Notes: generated by a model not told the origin, from the sequence alone. Counted from the stretch's first letter, positions 42,306 through 50,149 are shown. The stretch: 61,450 nucleotides of DNA from Dehalococcoidia bacterium (GCA_035574915.1 DATLYJ010000177.1:1-61450); one strand, 5' to 3'. Program-made: numbers and translations.

Positions 42306-43212
42306 CTTCCGCCTCCCCTAGCTCCGTACCGGTCAGCTCCAGGTAGAGGTCCTCCAGGCTCGCCCGCATCAGGGAGTACTCGGCGGCGCCCGCTCGTTCC
42401 AGTTGCTCGGCCACCTCCCGCTGGCTCTGGCCATACACCACCTGGCGCTGGCCGCGCTCGTCCTGGTAGACGCCCTTGAAGCGGTTACGGCAGCGCGCGC
42501 GCAGCTCGTCGACGCTGCCCAGAGCGAGGATGCGGCCGCTGCCGATCACGGCAACGCTGTCGCTCAATTCCTCGGCCTCGTCCATGTAGTGGGTCGTGAT
42601 GAGGACGGTCGACCCCTGGTCGCGTATGTCGCGGATCAGGGACCAGACCTCGCGGCGGGAGTGGGGGTCGAGCCCGGTGGTGGGCTCGTCGAGGATGAGC
42701 ACCTCGGGCTCGGCGACCATGGCCATGCCGACCAGGAGCTTGCGGCGCAGCCCGCCCGATAGATGGCGCGCCTGCTTGCCGTCATGCTGGCGAAGGTCGA
42801 GCGCGTCCAGCAGGGCCTCGGCGCGCACGTCTGCCTGGCGGCCGGAGAGACCCCGGAGCCGGCCGAAGAGACGGAGATGCTCGGAGGGGCGCATGTGCAT
42901 GTATGGGAGGGCCTCCTGCGGCACGACGCCCATCAGCCTCTTGGCGCGCAACGGCTCCCGGAGCACGTCCACCCCCAGGAGCTCGATCTCGCCGCTGGTC
43001 GGCTTCAGTTCGGCGGTTATCTGGCGCACCAGCGTGGTCTTGCCGGCGCCGTTCGGCCCCAGGAGCGCGAACACGGCGCCGCGGGGGATCGTCAGCTCGA
43101 TGCCGTCGTTCGCCAGCGCGCCGTTGCGATAGCGCTTCGTGACGCCGCCCAACACGATCGCTGGTGCGGCCGCTACCGCCGCGCCGGTAGCTTCGGGCAA
43201 GGCGACCGCCAT
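42298..43212 (-). CDS. ABC transporter ATP-binding protein
   Basis: A 304-residue ABC ATPase of the drug/daunorubicin export type: Walker A LLGPNGAGKTTLVRQ, Q-loop GVVPQEALPYMHM, signature HLSGGLRRKLLVGMAM, Walker B EVLILDEPTTGLDPHSRREV and switch TTHYMDEAEELSD. The signature reads LSGGLRRK rather than LSGGQ, which is common in this subfamily. The C-terminal 70 residues form the usual accessory region. ATG 43212 overlaps the stop of the DUF4097 gene by one base, and the stop overlaps the permease start, so the three are translationally coupled. Confidence 0.95.
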   Translation of the reverse strand: MAVALPEATGAAVAAAPAIVLGGVTKRYRNGALANDGIELTIPRGAVFALLGPNGAGKTTLVRQITAELKPTSGEIELLGVDVLREPLRAKRLMGVVPQEALPYMHMRPSEHLRLFGRLRGLSGRQADVRAEALLDALDLRQHDGKQARHLSGGLRRKLLVGMAMVAEPEVLILDEPTTGLDPHSRREVWSLIRDIRDQGSTVLITTHYMDEAEELSDSVAVIGSGRILALGSVDELRARCRNRFKGVYQDERGQRQVVYGQSQREVAEQLERAGAAEYSLMRASLEDLYLELTGTELGEAEVA

Positions 43213-44165
43213 CACAGTTCCGTGAGGCGGATGCCGCCGTTGACCGTCCGGAGACGCACCTTGTAGAGGGGCCCACTCTCCCCGCCCGGCGGCGTCTCGC
43301 GGACGGGCAGGTCCGAGTGCACGCCGCCGTGGACGGACTGAGCGTCTATCTCGAAGCGGCTGTCCGCCGTCACGGCCATGCGGATGCCGCCGTTCGTAGC
43401 CTGAAGCTCGACGTCCCCGTTGACTTTGCCGCTGAATCGGACGGGGCCGTTGGTGCTGGTGGCCTTCACCCCGGCCAGAGGGTCCTGGACCTCGACGGCG
43501 CCATTGCGGGTGCTCACGTCGACATCGCCCCCGGGGCGCTCCACGGACACCGCGCCGTTGGTCGTGCTTACCGTCACGCCACCGGCGCAGCGCGTCACCG
43601 ACGTGCGCCCGTTGTTGTTCTCCACCGTCACGTCCGCGGCCACGTCTTCGAGGGTCACGCGGCCGTTGCGGTTCTCGACGCGGACGGGGCGGCGCGTGCC
43701 CCTCACTCGCACCGGCCCGTTGCGGGAAGTAACCTGCACCTCCGTATCCGCCGGCACCCGAATGTCGTAGTCGACCTTCGGGCCGCGGCCGAAGAAGAAG
43801 ATGCCGAATTCCGGCCGGCGCAACTCCGGGGTAAAGACCTCGACCCTGTCGCCTTCAACCGTGATTGCTTCCTGGAGGCGGCGCAGGAGCTCGTCTGCCT
43901 CGGCCTCGGAGGCCGCGTAGATGTCCGCCGTGACCTCGATGGTCACGCCCGGCTCCTCGTGGCTGGCGATGTCCACGCGGCCGTTCCGGTTCTCGACGCG
44001 CAGGCGCGCCTGATGGCCAGTATCCACCTGGCGCCGGAAAGAGCGCCGGTATAAGTCCATGCCTTCTACTCCCAGCTCCCAGTCCTGATGCTCGGCGTCC
44101 CGGTCCGCGCGCGGGCGGAGGCGGACACGTACGGGAGGAATCCTGCCGATGCCGAAGAAGCCCAT
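43212..44165 (-). CDS. DUF4097 family beta-helix protein
   Basis: A 317-residue protein built of about eight repeats that each turn on an Asn-Gly: RLRVENRNGRVDIAS, QVTSRNGPVRVRG, RVENRNGRVTLED, TVENNNGRTSVTR, TVSTTNGAVSVER, DVSTRNGAVEVQD, KATSTNGPVRFSG and ELQATNGGIRMAV. This is the DUF4097 right-handed beta-helix, often found beside envelope-stress ABC transporters and membrane PspC/LiaI proteins. There is no signal peptide, so it is probably cytosolic or peripheral. ATG 44165 follows the small membrane protein stop by 2 bases. Confidence 0.88.
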   Translation of the reverse strand: MGFFGIGRIPPVRVRLRPRADRDAEHQDWELGVEGMDLYRRSFRRQVDTGHQARLRVENRNGRVDIASHEEPGVTIEVTADIYAASEAEADELLRRLQEAITVEGDRVEVFTPELRRPEFGIFFFGRGPKVDYDIRVPADTEVQVTSRNGPVRVRGTRRPVRVENRNGRVTLEDVAADVTVENNNGRTSVTRCAGGVTVSTTNGAVSVERPGGDVDVSTRNGAVEVQDPLAGVKATSTNGPVRFSGKVNGDVELQATNGGIRMAVTADSRFEIDAQSVHGGVHSDLPVRETPPGGESGPLYKVRLRTVNGGIRLTEL

Positions 44166-44167
44166 GG

Positions 44168-44356
44168 CTATCGCTCGTCCTGCCAGCCCAGATGTCTGGA
44201 GCGCGGGCCGATGTAGATACGCGGCGCGCCGGACCAGCCGAAGACCGAGAGGCCGGTGAACACCGTCAGGGCGATGAACCATCCTTGCTCGGCGGCCACA
44301 GCCCCGGTGACCAAGAGGAGGCTGATGATGAAGGCCGCGACCCTAATCGCGAACAC
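44168..44356 (-). CDS. Small two-helix membrane protein
   Basis: A 62-residue protein with two hydrophobic helices: AAFIISLLLVTGAVAA and GWFIALTVFTGLSVFGWSG, ending in a basic cytoplasmic tail (PRSRHLGWQDER). Its ATG overlaps the upstream small gene by 14 bases and its stop is two bases before DUF4097, so it belongs to the same transcript. It could anchor the DUF4097 protein to the membrane; this is inference from adjacency. Confidence 0.75.
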   Translation of the reverse strand: MFAIRVAAFIISLLLVTGAVAAEQGWFIALTVFTGLSVFGWSGAPRIYIGPRSRHLGWQDER

Positions 44357-44576
44357 CGGCCGCCTCCAGCGCCATCTGCCCGGGTGTAAGGTTCAGGGCC
44401 TCGGGGTCGAGGCGCAGGCCGGCGCCCACCAGGGCTGCCGCAAGGCGGCGCCGGAGGCCTGGCGCCTTCGGTCCCGAGGTGTGTTCGCCCAGAAACCGCA
44501 GTAGCTCCGCCTCCCGGGGCGTTAGCGGCGAAAGGGCTTCCATCGCCCTGTATTCGATGGACCAGAAGTCGAACAT
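44343..44576 (-). CDS. Small hypothetical protein of the RHH/DUF4097 cassette
   Basis: A 77-residue protein with a helical N-terminal part (SPLTPREAELLRFLGEHTSG), a Lys/Arg-rich middle (KAPGLRRRLAAALVGAGLRL) and LTPGQMALEAAG at the end. It lacks a membrane span. TPREAELLRFL is reminiscent of an HTH first helix, but the domain is too short for a full HTH. It lies 18 bases after the RHH regulator and overlaps the membrane protein gene. Confidence 0.65.
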   Translation of the reverse strand: MFDFWSIEYRAMEALSPLTPREAELLRFLGEHTSGPKAPGLRRRLAAALVGAGLRLDPEALNLTPGQMALEAAGVRD

Positions 44577-44594
44577 GACAGCTCCTTCCGGGCG

Positions 44595-45125
44595 CTAGTC
44601 GCGCCCCACGAATCCGCGCAGGCCGCGGTTGCGGCGCTCCTCGCGTCTTGATTCGCGCCGCTGGTCCCGGATCTCATCCCGCACCTGCCGGGAGATGGTC
44701 CGCGCCAGCTCGCGCACGTACCACGTGTTTACGGACATGCCTCGCAGATTGGCCGCCTGCGCGATCAGCTCCTTGAGCTCGGCCGGCAGGCGGATGGTGA
44801 CCTTCTCGATGTCGCCCTCGGCGGAAAAGAGGCGCTCCGTCTCAGGACCGGCCTCGGCTTCGCTGGCGCCTTCCACCACCAGGTAGAGCTTCCCGCCCTG
44901 GTACTCGAGGCGGACGCTTGCTCCCACGCCGGCCTCGCTCACCGTGGTGGCGACATCCGAAAGGATGTCGAAGATGGCGCGCTCGAGGTGGATCCGCGCC
45001 GCCTCCACGTAGCGCTGCATGTCGGCCCGCCGCTCGGGACTATCGATGAGGGCGAGCGGCCGCTCGAGCGCCTGGAAGACGGCGCTGAGGTCTATCTCTC
45101 GTTGCTGGCGTTGTGCTTGTGTCAT
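44595..45125 (-). CDS. Ribbon-helix-helix domain protein, probable autoregulator
   Basis: A 176-residue protein. Residues 1-100 are an alpha/beta segment (IDLSAVFQALERPLALIDSP, SVRLEYQGGKLYLVVEGASE) of unknown type. A C-terminal Arc/MetJ-like ribbon-helix-helix follows: EKVTIRLPAELKELIAQAAN, LRGMSVNTWYVRELARTIS. The sequence ends in a strongly basic tail (RRESRREERRNRGLRG). ATG 45125 lies within an operator-like repeat, so autoregulation is likely. It heads a six-gene minus-strand cassette ending in an ABC exporter. It resembles antitoxin DNA-binding domains, but no toxin gene adjoins it. Confidence 0.8.
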   Translation of the reverse strand: MTQAQRQQREIDLSAVFQALERPLALIDSPERRADMQRYVEAARIHLERAIFDILSDVATTVSEAGVGASVRLEYQGGKLYLVVEGASEAEAGPETERLFSAEGDIEKVTIRLPAELKELIAQAANLRGMSVNTWYVRELARTISRQVRDEIRDQRRESRREERRNRGLRGFVGRD

Positions 45126-45157
45126 GCCAGCATGGTGCCAGCATCGTTGATGGCATG
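45123..45157 (-). promoter_or_regulatory. Operator-like repeats at the head of the RHH/DUF4097/ABC cassette
   Basis: Two direct copies of TGCCAGCAT (45125-45133 and 45136-45144) are spaced by 11 bases, one helical turn, and an inverted copy TGGCATG (45151-45157) mirrors CATGCCA (45123-45129). This is the usual layout for cooperative binding by ribbon-helix-helix dimers, and it covers the start codon of the RHH gene. Function is inferred. Confidence 0.6.
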
Positions 45158-45213
45158 TCAAGGGCCTGCAAACGAAAATTCTTCAGGATTTCTCGCAGTC
45201 GCTCGGGCGGCGC

Positions 45214-46557
45214 CTACTCCGCCAGCTGCGCCTTCGCGGAGAGGCGAGCCTCGACATAGGGCAGGGCGCTGACCAGCAGCAAGAGGCCGAAGCCGGCCAG
45301 CGTCACCCAGTAGGCCGCCGTGTGGCCGGCTGCGACCGTCGCGGAGGCGTTGGGCCAGTCGTTGGCCGCGAAGTACACCGCCAGGAAGCACGCCCACACG
45401 GTGACCCGCGAGACGGTGGGGGCACTCCTGCTGAGGGCGACCGCGACGGCGACGAACACCACTACCCAGTCCTGGGGGTGCGAGTGGGGCACGACGAGCA
45501 GGGTGCTGAGGATGGCCGCGGCCATACCCAGCTCGAGGTCGCCTTTCAGCAGGGCGTGCGCGAACACGGCCAGCGTCAGGCCCGCTGCCGCCAGCGAAAG
45601 GGCCGGCTGCGGCGAGCCCGTGATCGCCCGCATGAAGCCCGACCAGCTGAGGATTGCGCTGCTGTAGGTCTGGTCGGAGAGGTCGCCGCCGCCTCGGTCG
45701 AGCGTTATGTCGATGTAGTCGCGGAAGCCGTCGACGCCGACGAGCCCGAAGGGCAGGACGAGGACGACAAGGGCGGCGGCCGCGGACCAGAGGAGCGCCC
45801 GCGGATGGCGCCTCGCCGCGACCAGGGGCGGCAGGGCCAGCCACTGGGGCTTCATCCCGCCCAGGACCGCGAGCACCGCTCCTGCCCGCCAGGCGCCCGA
45901 GCGCCACAGGAGGTAGCTCCCCGCGAGCACCAGGGCCAGGAGCAGCGACGACTGCGCATGCTGAAACACGAAATACAGGGGTGTGTAGCTGAGCAGCGCC
46001 AGTATGAGTAGCGTCCTCTCCAGCTGACGCCAGCGCAGAAGGCTGCCCATGATCACTGCCAGGACGGCCGTCGCGGCAATGTTCAGGCCGAGCACGATCA
46101 GGTAGGCGGTGTGGAGGTCCACCAAGGACAGGGGCGCCAGGACGAGCGCGAAGGCCGGCGGATTGTAGAAGCGGCTCCATTTGCCGTCGCCGGCGTAGAC
46201 GTCGCCGGGCTGCCAGCCCTGCGTCTCGAAGACCCTGGGGATGAAGTAGTCGGGGTCGTACAGTCGCGAGCGCTCTTCCGAGACGATGACGTCTCCCGCC
46301 GTGTAGAAGACGGTGATGTCGCCGGCCTCCGGGAACTTCGGCGGCCCCTTCGCCTCGTAGGCGGTCGAGATGATCTCCTCGTATGTCTGCATGAGGTCCA
46401 GGGCCTTGTAAGCCATGTAAACGGCCAGCAGCACCGCGGCCGCCAGGAGCACGACGCGGCCCGCGGCAGCGAGCAGCTCACGGCTGCCAGCCAGACCAGA
46501 GCGGGCGGCTTCCGGGACAGCTTCCCTTGGACCCTGCCTCGAGCCTAAGCGAGCCAA
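45214..46557 (-). CDS. GT87 family (DUF2029) polyprenyl-phosphate-dependent glycosyltransferase
   Basis: A 447-residue polytopic GT-C enzyme with about ten hydrophobic helices. Between helix 1 and 2 is the long extracytoplasmic loop with ITVFYTAGDVIVSEERSRLY, then KWSRFYNPPAFALVLAPLS, the F-x-x-P-P-x motif region typical of GT87, and GGMKPQWLALPPLVAARRHP with the conserved K-P. Members transfer mannose or other sugars from polyprenyl-phosphate donors. Transcribed in the same direction as a second GT87 gene 41 bases upstream. It ends about 90 bases from the RHH gene operator. Confidence 0.85.
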   Translation of the reverse strand: MARLGSRQGPREAVPEAARSGLAGSRELLAAAGRVVLLAAAVLLAVYMAYKALDLMQTYEEIISTAYEAKGPPKFPEAGDITVFYTAGDVIVSEERSRLYDPDYFIPRVFETQGWQPGDVYAGDGKWSRFYNPPAFALVLAPLSLVDLHTAYLIVLGLNIAATAVLAVIMGSLLRWRQLERTLLILALLSYTPLYFVFQHAQSSLLLALVLAGSYLLWRSGAWRAGAVLAVLGGMKPQWLALPPLVAARRHPRALLWSAAAALVVLVLPFGLVGVDGFRDYIDITLDRGGGDLSDQTYSSAILSWSGFMRAITGSPQPALSLAAAGLTLAVFAHALLKGDLELGMAAAILSTLLVVPHSHPQDWVVVFVAVAVALSRSAPTVSRVTVWACFLAVYFAANDWPNASATVAAGHTAAYWVTLAGFGLLLLVSALPYVEARLSAKAQLAE

Positions 46558-46598
46558 TGGCCCTCCTCAGGGCGACCGTGATTGACGGCGCCCTCGCT

Positions 46599-48116
46599 TC
46601 AGACTCTAGGGAAGGCGCCTGGTCGCGGCAATTCCGCGGCCTTGCGGGCCTCGGGTGGCGCCCCGCCGTCACCGTCGAAGGCGGGGCCGGCCTGCCGGCG
46701 CGAGAGGACGACGAGCGCCGCGAGGACGGCCGCGAGCAGCGATAGCGCCGCCAGGCGAATGGGCGGCACGAGGGAGAGATGGCCGCCCAACCACGGCGGC
46801 AGCGGGTAAAGGTCGACCACGTCCTCTACGACGATCCCCGGCACCCACTCCGGGTGATAGAAGACGGAGTTCACGTCGAAGAGGTAGTGGTCGCCCGGGT
46901 AGTTGAGGGCGATGTAGCAGGCTACCAGGACGGCGGCCGCGCCAGCGCGCAGGCTTCGAGGTCCGGGCAGGACTTTCTCCGGCGCCAGGAAGGCGGCGAG
47001 AAAGAGCGGCAGCAGCCAGACGACGTAGAACTCCCAGGTCACGCTGCTGGCGAGCAGGGAGACGGCGACCACCAGGTAGTACTCGAGGACGTAGGTCTGC
47101 GCCCCCGGCGCGCTCTGCTCCCGGGGCCGCCGTTGCCGGCCGGCAACGGCGGCGGTCAAGCCGAGGAGCGCGAGCATGGTCACGGCGCCGAGCAGGCGCG
47201 CGCCGCTACGTGAAGGCACCTCCTCCAGGGTCAGGAGCGGGCCGAGCGCGCCGCCAAAGTCATCGCCGGCGAAGAGTCGGTTGTAGACCCCGCTGATGGA
47301 GATGTTTGCGTAATGGGTGCTGCCCTTCATCAGCGCAGGTACCGTCTCGGTGATGTAGGTCCAGTACGTGTCGACGCCGGCGAGAGGGAGGCTCACGAGG
47401 AACAGCGCGGCCCCGATCGCCAGTCCCCAGACGGCGAACCTGTACTCGCGCTTCCACAGGAAGTAGGCGAGGAGCAGGACGGGTATGAGCTTGATCGCCG
47501 TCCCCAGGGCGATCGCCCCGCCGGCGACCGCGGGCCGGCCGCGGCTGTAACCCCAGAGGCCAAGGGCCAGCAGGAAGGCGATCGAGGCGTCGACCTGGCC
47601 GAGGGCGAAGGAACCGTAGACCTGGCTGTAAAAGGCGACGATGACGGCGGCGCCCGCGATGGCCCAGCGCATCGGGACCGTGGGGCGCACGGTCACCAGG
47701 GTCAGGGCGGCCGCCCCGAGGAGGAGGGTGTTGTTCGCAAGGAGGTAGAGGCGCGTCGCTTCGCGCCAGTCGAGCACGGTGATCGGCAGGAGGAGCAGCG
47801 CCGATACGGGCGGCTGTATGTAAGAGGTGAAGAGGGTCTGGTAGATGAAGGGCTCCGGGCCTCCCAGGTCCGGCGGCGACTTCAGCTCGCGCGCGCGCTC
47901 CAGGAGGGCCTCTTCGCCGTAGGGGTTCTGGCCCTCGCGCATGGTGTGCGCGGCCGTGAAGTTGATCGAGAGGTCGACGTGCAGGGCGCTGACGCTGCTG
48001 AAGAAGGCGCCGTTCATGTAAATGAAGGCCGCCGCGAGGGTGATAGCGGCTGGCGCAAGCCAGTCGAGTCGCAGGAGGCCGGAGACAGCGCGCAGGGAGG
48101 CGGCGGTGGCGCTCAT
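46599..48116 (-). CDS. GT87 family (DUF2029) glycosyltransferase
   Basis: A 505-residue polytopic protein with about ten helices. Family marks are HVDLSINFTAAHTMREGQNP (the catalytic-loop acidic residue), FIYQTLFTSYIQPPVSALLL (the Y-x-P-P region), GQVDASIAFLLALGLWGYSR and GTAIKLIPVLLLAYFLWKRE with the conserved K-x-x-P. The two GT87 proteins probably act in the same envelope glycan pathway, with GT87 partners such as PIM or arabinan enzymes as distant analogues. ATG 48116 has GGCGGTGGC upstream, a weak SD. Confidence 0.85.
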   Translation of the reverse strand: MSATAASLRAVSGLLRLDWLAPAAITLAAAFIYMNGAFFSSVSALHVDLSINFTAAHTMREGQNPYGEEALLERARELKSPPDLGGPEPFIYQTLFTSYIQPPVSALLLLPITVLDWREATRLYLLANNTLLLGAAALTLVTVRPTVPMRWAIAGAAVIVAFYSQVYGSFALGQVDASIAFLLALGLWGYSRGRPAVAGGAIALGTAIKLIPVLLLAYFLWKREYRFAVWGLAIGAALFLVSLPLAGVDTYWTYITETVPALMKGSTHYANISISGVYNRLFAGDDFGGALGPLLTLEEVPSRSGARLLGAVTMLALLGLTAAVAGRQRRPREQSAPGAQTYVLEYYLVVAVSLLASSVTWEFYVVWLLPLFLAAFLAPEKVLPGPRSLRAGAAAVLVACYIALNYPGDHYLFDVNSVFYHPEWVPGIVVEDVVDLYPLPPWLGGHLSLVPPIRLAALSLLAAVLAALVVLSRRQAGPAFDGDGGAPPEARKAAELPRPGAFPRV

Positions 48117-48179
48117 CCGGGGAAAGTCACCATTGCACCCAGAAGTGTACAGCCGCGGACACGCGGGACTGGCCTCGCG

Positions 48180-48971
48180 TCAGCGCCGCGGCAGGGGCGG
48201 CACGGGGATGACGCAGGGCGGGTCGAACGGCTCCGCGCCGCCGCCCGCGAGCGCCTTGACGAGCTCGACGCTGTCATCGCTGGGGCCGTTCCTGAAGACG
48301 TACATGTCCGCCGCGAGGGCGAGTTCGAAGCGTTTCTTGTTGCGGGCGAGCTGGAGCTCGACCTGGTCGTCTGCGGGCGGGCGCGGCCGCGGCAGGGGCG
48401 TGACCTCGGCGTTGAGGTCGACGCTGAAGCCGCAGACCCGGGTGGTGCCGCGGAACTGCCAGATGGCCGGCCGGCGCCAGCCGCCATAGGGCCGGAAGCT
48501 GTCCGCCGATGGCGGCGCCTCGATGGAGCCGGTGTATTCGGCGTGCCAGAGGGGCAGGTGGCCGAAGGCCGTGGAGTCGCCGGTGGCGGGAGGCCACCAC
48601 CAGCGGCCGGTGTAGATCCCCAGGGGCGTCTCGCCGCCAGCGCGGGCCGCGGCCTCGATGCGGGCGACCACCTCGGCCGGGGAGAGGCCGGCAGCGGCGT
48701 CCTCGCAGTCCAGCCAGACGCGGGAGACGGGCAGGTCGTCGAGGGCCTCGAGGGCGCGGCCGACCTCGGCGGCGGTGTCCCGCGACCAGTAGAGGTAGAC
48801 GTAGGCCTGCACCTCGAAGCCGGCCTCGACCGCCGCAGCGACCTGCTGCCGCGTGATCGAGGCGGCCTGCGTGCCCGCGATGAGGAAGTCGAAGCCGGCG
48901 GCGCGGAGGCAGCGCGCGGACTCTGCGGTCAGGGGCCCGCTGTAATTGCTGCAATCGACGCCAAGCCTCAT
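48180..48971 (-). CDS. GH25-like lysozyme-fold protein
   Basis: A 263-residue TIM-barrel protein: MRLGVDCSNYSGPLTAESAR, FDFLIAGTQAASITRQQVAA, QAYVYLYWSRDTAAEVGRAL, VSRVWLDCEDAAAGLSPAEV (the acidic D-x-E pair), LGIYTGRWWWPPATGDST and LPLWHAEYTGSIEAP. This is GH25/DUF1906, which cleaves peptidoglycan or related glycans; a Glu is present where the catalytic Glu of muramidases is expected (DCE). No signal peptide is seen, so export may need another route. ATG 48971 has GGGAGGGACGG upstream. Follows the envelope glycosyltransferases in the same orientation. Confidence 0.8.
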   Translation of the reverse strand: MRLGVDCSNYSGPLTAESARCLRAAGFDFLIAGTQAASITRQQVAAAVEAGFEVQAYVYLYWSRDTAAEVGRALEALDDLPVSRVWLDCEDAAAGLSPAEVVARIEAAARAGGETPLGIYTGRWWWPPATGDSTAFGHLPLWHAEYTGSIEAPPSADSFRPYGGWRRPAIWQFRGTTRVCGFSVDLNAEVTPLPRPRPPADDQVELQLARNKKRFELALAADMYVFRNGPSDDSVELVKALAGGGAEPFDPPCVIPVPPLPRR

Positions 48972-49204
48972 CCGTCCCTCCCCCGGCTGCTCTTGTCTCG
49001 TTCGGCAAGGAGTACCCGCGGGCCCGCCCTCTGGAGACGCCCTCAGGCGGCTCCAGGGCAGCGCGCGCATTCGACGGGAGGAGCCTAAGGAGAGAAGGCG
49101 ACATCTCCTAGCGGCTCGTGTCAGCCCCGGCGGCCGTTGGAGATGTCGCCAGGCGTTCCTTGGGGTCGGCTCTAGTCCGTCACGGCTGAGCTTCGGCCGG
49201 GTCG

Positions 49205-49306
49205 TTGACGGACGCGTACGCCCGCTAGGCATCGAATCTAGAATAGAAGCACGCCGACGCCGCTTAACGGTAGGGCACCATCGATAATCTCAACCGCTGA
49301 GTCGGT
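49205..49306 (+). other. Decayed tRNA-like copy with its promoter region
   Basis: This stretch aligns without gaps to the tRNA-Thr region 736 bases downstream. The block CGAATCTAGAATA (49233-49245), containing the -10-like TAGAAT, recurs before the tRNA-Thr gene; then GCCGACG starts 14 bases after TAGAAT in both, and CGCTTAACGGTAGGGCA mirrors the tRNA D arm GGCTCAGTGGTAGAGCA. By my count 35 of 45 positions match over 49233-49277. After that the anticodon and T arms are not recognisable, so it is a remnant, although GCCGAC could still pair with GTCGGT at 49301-49306. The rest of the gap 48972-49334 shows no gene. Confidence 0.5.
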
Positions 49307-49334
49307 CGGTGCCGCCTCTCGAACTCGATGGCCA

Positions 49335-49856
49335 ATGGATGCCGCCCATCGGGAGCTCGTGGTCGTCGACATTACCTGCCACATGAGTTCAGATCCAGCA
49401 GCCAAAGTCGTTGTCCCCTCCCCAATAGTTGTCCCCCTGTCGCCGGCGGCTTTTCATCGCTGGGCCACTCAGTTCCTGGAAGCAGCCCGCGTGCTTCCGC
49501 CGACGCCCGACTTCTCGCCAGTGCCGCTCCTCCTCCTGAGTCGCGCAATAGAGTTGGAACTCAAAGCACGTCACCTAATCACTAAGAATCAAAATGCAGT
49601 AAAGAAGGAGTTCGGGCACGACCTCGTCAAGTCCTACAACGCCCTTCCACGTGAACAGCAGATCTTACGGACTGAGGAAATGGATGTTCTTACCAAGTGC
49701 AGCAAGTCGTACAACGTGCCAAATAAGTACTTCGACTTCTGGAGCCCCGCCGCGGCCTTGAGAGGCTTCTCCATGTTTCCGAATCAAGCTGAGCTCCTTC
49801 GCATTACCGAAAAGTTAGTCGCATTCGGCTCTTCCATGCCCGACCTTTCGGTTTGA
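49335..49856 (+). CDS. HEPN-like domain protein between tRNA-like copies
   Basis: A 173-residue protein, lower in GC than its surroundings. The core LLLLSRAIELELKARHLITK followed by KKEFGHDLVKSYNALPREQQ is the HEPN-type helix pair: long helix with an Arg-Ala-x-E-x-x-x-K-A pattern and a GHDL turn. HEPN proteins are often RNases or antiphage/toxin components, but the catalytic R-x4-6-H motif is not evident, so it may be a non-catalytic member. ATG 49335 opens the frame; ATG 49383 (MSSDPAAK) is an alternative, and no SD is strong for either. Position, composition and flanking repeats suggest acquisition. Confidence 0.5.
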   Translation: MDAAHRELVVVDITCHMSSDPAAKVVVPSPIVVPLSPAAFHRWATQFLEAARVLPPTPDFSPVPLLLLSRAIELELKARHLITKNQNAVKKEFGHDLVKSYNALPREQQILRTEEMDVLTKCSKSYNVPNKYFDFWSPAAALRGFSMFPNQAELLRITEKLVAFGSSMPDLSV

Positions 49857-49988
49857 GATCCGACCCGACGACGAACACGCAGGAATGTCAATGACAGGCT
49901 GTGGGCGGCACGTGGTACGCTGTCACTGGCGTCAAACTCGCTGACGACCTGTAGCGCGACGTCGAGAGCGAATCTAGAATATAGACGC

Positions 49989-50063
49989 GCCGACGTGGCT
50001 CAGTGGTAGAGCAGCCGATTCGTAATCGGCAGGTCGTGAGTTCGAATCTCACCGTCGGCTCCA
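49989..50063 (+). tRNA. tRNA-Thr (anticodon CGT)
   Basis: A complete 75-nt cloverleaf: acceptor GCCGACG/CGTCGGC, D arm GCTC/GAGC, anticodon stem GCCGA/TCGGC with loop TTCGTAA (anticodon CGT, reads ACG), T arm GTGAG-TTCGAAT-CTCAC, discriminator T and encoded CCA. A -10-like TAGAAT lies at 49975-49980. A partial, decayed copy of the promoter and 5' half lies 736 bases upstream. Confidence 0.96.
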
Positions 50064-50075
50064 TCATGCACGGCC

Positions 50076-50105
50076 GGGCCCCGCCTCGCGGGGCCCCTTC
50101 CATTT
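50076..50105 (+). terminator. Hairpin terminator after tRNA-Thr
   Basis: A 9-bp GC stem GGGCCCCGC (50076-50084), loop CTC, GCGGGGCCC (50088-50096) is followed by CTTCCATTT. The T content is modest, but the location 12 bases after the tRNA CCA makes a transcript end likely. Confidence 0.65.
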
Positions 50106-50149
50106 CCGCGGCCAGTTGCGGGCGGATGAGGCCTGTTTGGCTGATGGGG

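Noticed and set aside
44595-45125. An antitoxin of a type II toxin-antitoxin pair.
   Set aside because: The RHH domain is compatible, but no toxin-like gene is adjacent; the downstream genes are an exporter cassette.
49205-50063. An integrative element with att sites at tRNA-Thr.
   Set aside because: Integrases usually duplicate the tRNA 3' end, but here the promoter and 5' half are shared, and there is no integrase gene. A simple duplication followed by decay explains it as well.
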